Shown in pieces: positions 57,280 to 64,000 of a stretch of 64,000 bases of DNA; position 1 is the first letter of the stretch, and every line of letters starts with the position of its first letter. Under the pieces are notes generated by a model that saw only the letters and a list, made by a program, of their open reading frames with translations, ran no database searches and was not told the DNA's origin. The DNA is taken from the NCBI GenBank assembly GCA_020186115.1, contig WSYJ01000185.1:62001-126000 (forward strand). Reading direction: 5' to 3'. Source of the DNA: Histomonas meleagridis. Lineage: Eukaryota; Parabasalia; Tritrichomonadida; Dientamoebidae. The position numbers and the translations under genes were made by a program.

Positions 57280-60200
57280 ATGAGAAGAAATTTATTCAAC
57301 CAAAATCCACCAATTTTAGGAGATACATATTCTAGTATTAGTAATAGAGTTAAAAGTTTTTCCAATGCAAAATCACCATCAGATATTCATGTAGTTAAAC
57401 GACGAAGACCAAAATTCAAAATAATTGTAGAAGAATTAACAAATGAAATAGCACAATTACAAAGGGAAAAAGAATCATGGCAATCTGAACTCGACCAAGA
57501 ACTTGTTGATATTAATCAGCCTGACGACAATTCAACTTTTGAGAAAAAAGCAGCAAATATTTTACCACAAGAGCCTCAAAGTGCAGAATCATTAAATGGA
57601 AACAGTTTTACACAACCAATTACTGAAAACCATTTAGTTAAAAATGGCGGGTACTTTAAATCTATTTCTGGTGAAAGTTCAGAAAAATTCAACACAAACA
57701 ATGAACAAAACAATTCCATAAAATCATCCAATGAAACTCACGATAGCAAAATTATAAAGCAAATCTCACCAAATGATGAAGAAAATAATGAGAATGGTTT
57801 CTCAAAACAAATAAATAAAATAGACGAAAATAAAATAAATGATGATATAAAAGAAAGTGATAAAAATAGTTCTGCGAGTGAAATCGGATATGAATTAGAA
57901 CTAAATCATGATAAAGACGAAAGTGGTGATTCACAACAAAACACTAAAGATAACATTCTCTTAAGATCTGATGATGAACATAGTGCTTCAAAGCAAATTA
58001 ATAAAAATGATGATAATCAAATAAATGATCAAATGAAACCAAGTAATGAAAATTATGAAGACAGTTCATCGAAACTAACAAAAGAAACTAAAAGTAATGA
58101 TGACTTAAATCATTCAAATAATGAAAATGAGAATTATGAACTACGCCATAATAGCAAAATCAATTTAAATTCTAGTGATGCAAGTTTAATCGATGAAAGC
58201 AGTTCTTCGGAAATAAAATTTGAAAATTATCGCATTAAAAGTAATATTTTCATAAAATCCAGTGATGATAATTCTGAAAGTAATGAAGATTCTGATATAA
58301 AACAAAAAATTGATAATAACGAAAGCTATGATTTCAATTATGTACAACAAATAAATGACAAAAATATTAAACAAATTAAAGATAAATCTCAAAGCGATGA
58401 TTATTTTTCATCTTTACCAATCAATTTTGATTCAAATGAAGAAGAAAAGCAAATTTCATCAAATGAAGTACAAAATGAGCAAAAAGCGAATGAAAAAGAG
58501 AATTTAATTCAAGTTAATGATAAATCGAACTCAGAAAGTGTTAATTCAAATGATTCATATTACAAAAAATCTTTTGTTGATATTCAAAATGGTCAAATTA
58601 AAGAAAAAGAAAATTTCGACGAAGGCTTTTTATCTCTTAAAACTGAAAGTGAAGAAGATCAAGAAATTACAAATATGAACAATAAAACAGATAATGAACA
58701 AATACAAACTGATAATTATTTAAGCTCTAAATACGAAAAAAGTGAAATACAAAATGAAGATAATATTATCTCAAATCAGAAGCAAAAGGAAATTTCAAAC
58801 GATGAAAATATAAAACAAATGAAAGAAAATCAACAAAATTCTGATGAACAAAATTATGTTATTGATAAAGAATGTGAATTAGGTTTTAATCCAATGATAA
58901 ATTCATTAAAAATTATGTATGATGAAAAATTTACATCACCTGAAACTTTTATTTACAAAGACGATTATCAGTCAGATAAATATCTTCTTACAAAATTTGA
59001 TTCAATCAAAGAAAATAAACAAAATTATGTTTATGTTGCAAATGATTTTGAGATGCAAAATTTTGGCGATGAAACAAGTAAAGTTATTTATAAGGATGAA
59101 TTTTATGATATTGATCGAATTAGTTTTAATAAAAATGAATGTAAAGAATTTAATTTAAATAATGCACTTCCGAATTATGAAATTTTGGAAACACATAAAA
59201 ATGGTGCAAAAAATCTTTTAAAATATCAAAACAATCAATATCGAGATGAATGTTCAAAATTGACTAATAATCAAAGTTCAATGAATACATCAAACGATTC
59301 ATTCGTTTCATATAAAAAGTTTATGTTTAAACTTTCGCCTGATGAATTTAAATGTAAAAACGTCAAAACTGATAGTGTTTCAATTCCATTAAGTATATTA
59401 TATTTAAGTGATAACTTTAAGATACCAAACAACAAAAAAATAACAGAAAATTACATGCAAATTAATAAAGCACTTCAAACAGAAACAAAAGTTACAAATG
59501 AAACCAATCAAATTAGTTCCAAAGAAATAATAACCAAAAATGATAAAGTTTATCAAAATCATGATCACATTAAATCAATATCAAAAATTAAATTCCAAGA
59601 TAAAATATTATTTAAAGATTTAACTACTGATTATAAAATTGCACAAATTAATTTCAAATCAAAATCATCAAATGAAACTGATAATTTAATTGATAATAAA
59701 TTCCAAGATAAAAGGAATTTTGATGAATTTAAATTACAAACAAATAATATACAAACAGAAACAAATTTAACACAATATTCACAATATGATACAAATCAAT
59801 ATAATCTTACAACAGATTTTAATACTATTTATCAAGACAATATGATATTCGAAGAATTTTCTTGTCCACCTCAAATCAATTCTGTTACAAGAGATGTATC
59901 ATCTGACGAAGAATATGAATATGAAGAAGATATAATTAAATCAAAAAAAATCTCAGAATACTATCTAAAAGAAATTGAAGAAGAACAAAGTATTAAAAGA
60001 GAAATCGAAGAACAAATTAATGGAACGTATAAATATGATTCTTCTTTCAAAATCGACGAATGTAATCAAATTGACAATCACAATGTATGTAAAGTTAAAA
60101 ATGATAACTTTAAGCAAAAATGCACTTACATTATTGATGCCGACAACTTTAAAATTAAACCTTCGGAATTCAAAACTAAAACGAAAAATAATATTTCTTC

Positions 60201-63200
60201 TAATGATGACTTCAAATTAAAGCCACAATTAATTGCTGAAGATCAACATTCGCAATATGTTAAGCCATATATATTTAGAGATAAAATTTTCTCATCGGAA
60301 TTCGTCATTCCTAAAAATGATTTTAAAGAAAATACTTCTAAATTTGTTATTAAAAATGAAGAATATAAAAATATTTCTGATTTCACCATTAAAAATAATG
60401 ATACATTTCAAGATAAATTTACAATTGATGATATTTCTGTTATAAATAATGATAAAAACGAAAAATCATCCAATACAAAATCTCGAAATTCAAAAGTTAA
60501 AAATGAAATTAATATGGACTTCAATGTAAGTGAGACAATTTGTTTAGAGCAAAATGAGACACAATTTTTATTAGATACATCTATAACTGCTCAAATAACG
60601 CAGAAACAAGTTAAAAATGATATTAAATTTGTTTGTGATCAAGAATATCAAATTAATTCACAAGAAAAATTAACATTTAGTGAATGTTATCAAATAGATA
60701 AAGGCAATTATAAAGAAATAGAAAACATAAAATGTAAATTTGATGATTTTTATTTGGATAAGACAATCAAAGCTTCAAATAATGATTATAAAGACAACAT
60801 GTTATTTAATGAATTCTATACAACAAATGTAACAAATTATAAAGACGAATTATCAAAGTCAAAAGATGTCTTTCAAGATAAAATGAATTTTGATGAATTT
60901 GTTTCTAAACATTTACATGTAAATAATTCAGATCAAAAATCTTTAATATACGGCGTTGAACTATTAATTAAAGATTCGTTGATTGAAAATGAAACCGAAT
61001 TTAAGTTTATGACTCCTCAATCATATCAATGCTTATCAGCATTTGATTTACCAATGAAAGGTAATATTTCTGAATTCAAAATCCCACAAATTAAATATGA
61101 TTCAAAATCTTTTAATGAATTTAATGTTAATTCAACTAAAAACGAATTCCATGATAAAATGATATTTGATGAATTTAAATTAATATCAATAAATAAAGCT
61201 GATAATATAATTGAAAATAAATTCAAAGACAAAATGTTATTTGATGAATTCATAAAATCAACAAATGAAACTGATTTAATTAATGATAAATTCCAAGATA
61301 AAATTATATTTAATGAATTTGTATTAAAATCAGTAAATGAAACTGAAAATAAATTAGCTGAAACTGAATTCCAGAACAAAGTAATATTTGATGAATTTAA
61401 TTTGAAGTCAACAAATGAAATTGATATTTTCGATAATACATTCCAAGATAAAATGACATTTGATGAATTTAAATTAAAGTCAACGAATAAATCATATAGT
61501 ACACTAGATAATGAATTCCAAGATAAAATGTTATTTGAAGAATTTGTATCAATATCAACGAATGAAACTGATAGTGATTTAATTAATGATAAATTCCAAG
61601 ATAAAGTTATATTTAATGAATTTATATCAAAATCAGTAAATGAAACTGAAAATAAATTAAATAATAATGAGTTCCAAGATAAAGTTGTGTTTGATGAATT
61701 TATATCGAAGTCAACAAATGAAATTGATAATTTATATGGCAAATTCCAAGATAAAATGACATTTGATGAATTTAAATCAAAATTACAAACAAATGATACA
61801 CAAACCGAAACAAATTCAACGCAATATTCTAAATATGATACAAACCAATTTAATGATACAACTGAATTTGAATGTAATTATCAAGATACTATGATATTTG
61901 AAGAATTTCACAGTACACTTCAAATTAATTCTCTTCCATCAATTCCATCAGAAGAGGAATATTATGAATACGAAGAAGAAGAACAAATTATATCAGAACA
62001 TTTTCAAGAAGAAGTTAAAGAAATTAATATTGTTAATAAAGTAACTGCAGAACAGCAAATTCAAGTCGAAGAAATTATTGAGACGAACATTGAAGATCAG
62101 CAAATTACAGAAGAAACTATTAAAGATAAAGAACAACAAATAGAAGAAGAAGGTCTTTTCAATGATATTCCAACATTATTTACAAGTTATGAAACACCTC
62201 TAATCAGTAATTATCAATATAAAGATTATTTACAATCAACTTCATTCCAAGACATATTGAACTTTGATACATATCAAGATGTATATAAAATTATTCCATC
62301 TAACAAACAAGAAAATGATAAAGTTGAAGTTCATCATCATTCACATCGATCTACTTCATCCCAACTTTCAACAAAAGAACGTAAATCGCCATCACTTGTT
62401 GTTACCTTTAAGCAACAAAATAATATTCCTAAAAGTAATCGAAAACATCTTCGCGACTTTATTCGTGATCCACTTCAACAACTTTCAGTTGCATCAGATG
62501 AATCGGAAGCATTAATGCATAGTTTATCATTTGATATTAGTGATTTAAGTTTGAACCAAATTATTAATGATGAGCCAATAATTGATTATCGTGCTTTTTA
62601 TCAATCTTCTCCATTTCCTATTCGACCTAATCCTAATTTACCAATTCCAACAAATTATTCTGATTTAATCAAATTTTCACTCCAATTTATTACTGAAGAT
62701 TTAAAGCCTAAAATTCATTCATTAAATAATAAAATTTTCTTTTCTGAAGTATTAAAAGTTAAAGATAAATCAATGAAAACTAAATTTGTAATAACGAAAG
62801 ATAATTTCTTTAAATCTAAACTTGGGATTTATCCTTTAGACAAAATAATAGCAAAGAAATCATTCAAAGGATTTGTAATATATAGTAAAAAAGGAGAACT
62901 TTTATATGAATTGGAATCAAAACATGAAAAAATTTGGTTACGTTTAATTAATAATAAAGAAAAAATTTCGGATCTTTCGATCATTTCTTTACTTTCTGAG
63001 TCAGGAACATTTGAAGATTCCCTTCTTTCTCCATCATTATATTTAGAACAAATTCTTTTAAATTCTTCAACATTTCCGATTTCTTTAATAAAACAACTTT
63101 TTAGAGTTTTCATTGAGAAGAAATCTCATCATTATTTAATAAGAGCATTATTCTTATCTTCTTTATCGACTACAACACCAATATTATTATTCCAAAAGCA

Positions 63201-63795
63201 AAATAATTATTCAAAACAATTAATTGTTTTGTTTATAGCATTTTCATTTAAATGGATTCAAAATATAATTAATACAATTGATGAGAAAAAAGTTGTTAAA
63301 CCTTCGCGTTTCTTAAATATAATATTAAAGGCAATAATGAAACTACCTAAAGAATCAATGTATATCATTAGAGTTATTGTAATAATGGCGATGTTTGCAA
63401 TTGGTGATCGAAAAATCGTTTTTTCGATATTTGTTTCGTTTTTATCTTCATCAATTTTTGAGGTTTTAAGAATAACAAATCAAGTGAAACAAATTCAATT
63501 CATGAAAACTATGTTTTCGCAAATATTAATTAAAATTAATGAAATGGATGAAGAAAATAAAATGATTATAAATTTGATAAATGTGTTTTTGCATATTTTA
63601 CAAAGAGAAATTAAATTCGAAAAAATGGATAAACCAAATATTTCGTTAATTAATGATTTCGTAAATGAACACAAAAATGAAATTGAAGAAGAACTAGAAA
63701 AATTTATAAAGCAAGAACCAGAAAAACATATTATGATTTATTCATTTGTTCAGAACTTCAAGTTTATAAATGATGTAATTTTAAAGAGAAAGTAA
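57280..63795 (+). CDS. Giant repeat protein with RasGAP-like C-terminal domain
   Basis: The protein has 2171 residues. The N-terminus is basic (MRRNLFNQ...VVKRRRPKFK) and followed by a short coiled coil (~45-75). Residues ~80-1750 are acidic, Asn/Ser/Asp/Lys-rich and repetitive, with nine tandem ~26-residue units (FQDKMTFDEF...STNE) at about 1285-1503 and older scattered copies. The last ~400 residues are globular and helical. From about 1930 the pattern resembles RasGAP: LIKQLFRVFIEKKSHHYLIR, then ILLFQKQNNYSKQLIVLFIA and FLNIILKAIMKLPKESMYII. The arginine-finger position of the LFR motif is Gln here, so GAP activity is doubtful. Function unknown; a scaffold is likely. Confidence 0.6.
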   Translation: MRRNLFNQNPPILGDTYSSISNRVKSFSNAKSPSDIHVVKRRRPKFKIIVEELTNEIAQLQREKESWQSELDQELVDINQPDDNSTFEKKAANILPQEPQSAESLNGNSFTQPITENHLVKNGGYFKSISGESSEKFNTNNEQNNSIKSSNETHDSKIIKQISPNDEENNENGFSKQINKIDENKINDDIKESDKNSSASEIGYELELNHDKDESGDSQQNTKDNILLRSDDEHSASKQINKNDDNQINDQMKPSNENYEDSSSKLTKETKSNDDLNHSNNENENYELRHNSKINLNSSDASLIDESSSSEIKFENYRIKSNIFIKSSDDNSESNEDSDIKQKIDNNESYDFNYVQQINDKNIKQIKDKSQSDDYFSSLPINFDSNEEEKQISSNEVQNEQKANEKENLIQVNDKSNSESVNSNDSYYKKSFVDIQNGQIKEKENFDEGFLSLKTESEEDQEITNMNNKTDNEQIQTDNYLSSKYEKSEIQNEDNIISNQKQKEISNDENIKQMKENQQNSDEQNYVIDKECELGFNPMINSLKIMYDEKFTSPETFIYKDDYQSDKYLLTKFDSIKENKQNYVYVANDFEMQNFGDETSKVIYKDEFYDIDRISFNKNECKEFNLNNALPNYEILETHKNGAKNLLKYQNNQYRDECSKLTNNQSSMNTSNDSFVSYKKFMFKLSPDEFKCKNVKTDSVSIPLSILYLSDNFKIPNNKKITENYMQINKALQTETKVTNETNQISSKEIITKNDKVYQNHDHIKSISKIKFQDKILFKDLTTDYKIAQINFKSKSSNETDNLIDNKFQDKRNFDEFKLQTNNIQTETNLTQYSQYDTNQYNLTTDFNTIYQDNMIFEEFSCPPQINSVTRDVSSDEEYEYEEDIIKSKKISEYYLKEIEEEQSIKREIEEQINGTYKYDSSFKIDECNQIDNHNVCKVKNDNFKQKCTYIIDADNFKIKPSEFKTKTKNNISSNDDFKLKPQLIAEDQHSQYVKPYIFRDKIFSSEFVIPKNDFKENTSKFVIKNEEYKNISDFTIKNNDTFQDKFTIDDISVINNDKNEKSSNTKSRNSKVKNEINMDFNVSETICLEQNETQFLLDTSITAQITQKQVKNDIKFVCDQEYQINSQEKLTFSECYQIDKGNYKEIENIKCKFDDFYLDKTIKASNNDYKDNMLFNEFYTTNVTNYKDELSKSKDVFQDKMNFDEFVSKHLHVNNSDQKSLIYGVELLIKDSLIENETEFKFMTPQSYQCLSAFDLPMKGNISEFKIPQIKYDSKSFNEFNVNSTKNEFHDKMIFDEFKLISINKADNIIENKFKDKMLFDEFIKSTNETDLINDKFQDKIIFNEFVLKSVNETENKLAETEFQNKVIFDEFNLKSTNEIDIFDNTFQDKMTFDEFKLKSTNKSYSTLDNEFQDKMLFEEFVSISTNETDSDLINDKFQDKVIFNEFISKSVNETENKLNNNEFQDKVVFDEFISKSTNEIDNLYGKFQDKMTFDEFKSKLQTNDTQTETNSTQYSKYDTNQFNDTTEFECNYQDTMIFEEFHSTLQINSLPSIPSEEEYYEYEEEEQIISEHFQEEVKEINIVNKVTAEQQIQVEEIIETNIEDQQITEETIKDKEQQIEEEGLFNDIPTLFTSYETPLISNYQYKDYLQSTSFQDILNFDTYQDVYKIIPSNKQENDKVEVHHHSHRSTSSQLSTKERKSPSLVVTFKQQNNIPKSNRKHLRDFIRDPLQQLSVASDESEALMHSLSFDISDLSLNQIINDEPIIDYRAFYQSSPFPIRPNPNLPIPTNYSDLIKFSLQFITEDLKPKIHSLNNKIFFSEVLKVKDKSMKTKFVITKDNFFKSKLGIYPLDKIIAKKSFKGFVIYSKKGELLYELESKHEKIWLRLINNKEKISDLSIISLLSESGTFEDSLLSPSLYLEQILLNSSTFPISLIKQLFRVFIEKKSHHYLIRALFLSSLSTTTPILLFQKQNNYSKQLIVLFIAFSFKWIQNIINTIDEKKVVKPSRFLNIILKAIMKLPKESMYIIRVIVIMAMFAIGDRKIVFSIFVSFLSSSIFEVLRITNQVKQIQFMKTMFSQILIKINEMDEENKMIINLINVFLHILQREIKFEKMDKPNISLINDFVNEHKNEIEEELEKFIKQEPEKHIMIYSFVQNFKFINDVILKRK
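61135..61790 (+). repeat. Coding tandem repeat FQDKMxFDEF
   Basis: Nine units of roughly 24-28 codons carry FxDKM(I/T/L)F(D/N/E)EF followed by a S-T-N-E-T-D-like linker. A larger block (FDEF...TNxxQTETNxTQYSxYDTNQ, then MIFEEF and an acidic YEYEE patch) occurs twice, at about 59700-60000 and 61740-62000, so a segment of the gene was duplicated. Confidence 0.85.
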
Positions 63796-64000
63796 AAAAA
63801 AAATTTATCATTTTTTTTTCTCACTGAGAGGAAATTGAACTGGGTTTTTTCCTAACATGAGTTGGTGTGAATATGTAATAAAAGGGTTCGATGTAATTTT
63901 TCTTTAAAAATTCAAAAGATAAAGTTTTTCTCCTTTAAGAACAAAAAGTTATCGTTCCCTCAAACAGTTTTTTATTTTTTTGCTATAAATTTAGAATTTT
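63796..64000. other. Right-edge intergenic
   Basis: T-rich sequence after the giant gene; nothing recognised. Confidence 0.45.

Noticed and set aside
61026-61742. 238-codon minus-strand frame rich in Ser/Leu/Asn
   Set aside because: It is antisense to the FQDKMxFDEF tandem repeats; its repetition mirrors the sense gene.

Overview
The window is AT-rich nuclear DNA of a trichomonad (Parabasalia), probably a Tritrichomonas-type species. The best evidence is a gene for an initiator-binding-domain (IBP39-type) transcription factor, known only from trichomonads (17987-18826, minus). Other support comes from ankyrin genes with trichomonad DUF3447-like heads, very short 5' leaders with Inr-, M5- (CCTTTT) and M3-like (ACAAAAGTGGCA) motifs just before start codons, single-exon compact genes on both strands, and a BTB/discoidin protein of trichomonad style. 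The genus is inferred from protein style only. The ORF caller behind many longer open frames accepts TTG/GTG; wherever possible I chose the first plausible ATG.

Layout. 1-5.2 kb: C-terminal part of a FANCL-type ubiquitin ligase, ribosomal protein P1, an amino-acid transporter, two small unknown genes, an RBM26-like RRM protein and an HP1-like chromo/chromoshadow protein. 5.5-8.8 kb: ankyrin gene 1 (minus). 9-15 kb: CBS-type family II pyrophosphatase, a possible PA28-like protein, a MATE transporter, 14-3-3. 15.4-26.5 kb: two large type I surface proteins flanking the initiator-binding protein and long-form RNase Z. 26.8-37.2 kb: DYRK-type kinase, VPS15, a secreted cystatin, then a ~1.06-kb inverted repeat (one intact gene copy, one broken) enclosing an RRM-BTB-discoidin gene, then NAF1/GAR1-like. 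37.2-40.3 kb: gene-poor relics. 40.4 kb: DsbA-like protein. 41.8-46.4 kb: ankyrin gene 2 with a homogenised tandem array. 47.4-48.1 kb: gene fragments. 48.3-51.5 kb: ankyrin gene 3 (plus). 51.8-57.2 kb: lidless HSP70, a palindromic element, Elongin C and a kinesin-like protein without a P-loop. 57.3-63.8 kb: a 2171-residue repeat protein with a RasGAP-like C-terminus.

The outstanding observation is in ankyrin genes 1 and 3. After an open head, each gene continues as a series of single ankyrin repeats, all open, separated by non-coding spacers. In 19 of 23 diverged spacers the length is exactly 82 nt, so the repeats tick at exactly 170 bp. Spacers carry stops or shift the frame, yet no diverged ankyrin segment is broken. 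This looks like one-repeat-per-exon genes with a fixed-length intron that lacks recognisable trichomonad GT-AG signals, or some other precise removal or bypass mechanism. Gene 2 shows a related, recently amplified version whose spacers change in 20-nt steps.

The genes do not form one pathway; they are ordinary trichomonad neighbours (translation, tRNA maturation, autophagy/PI3K, signalling, chromatin, surface proteins) interspersed with fast-evolving ankyrin and surface families.
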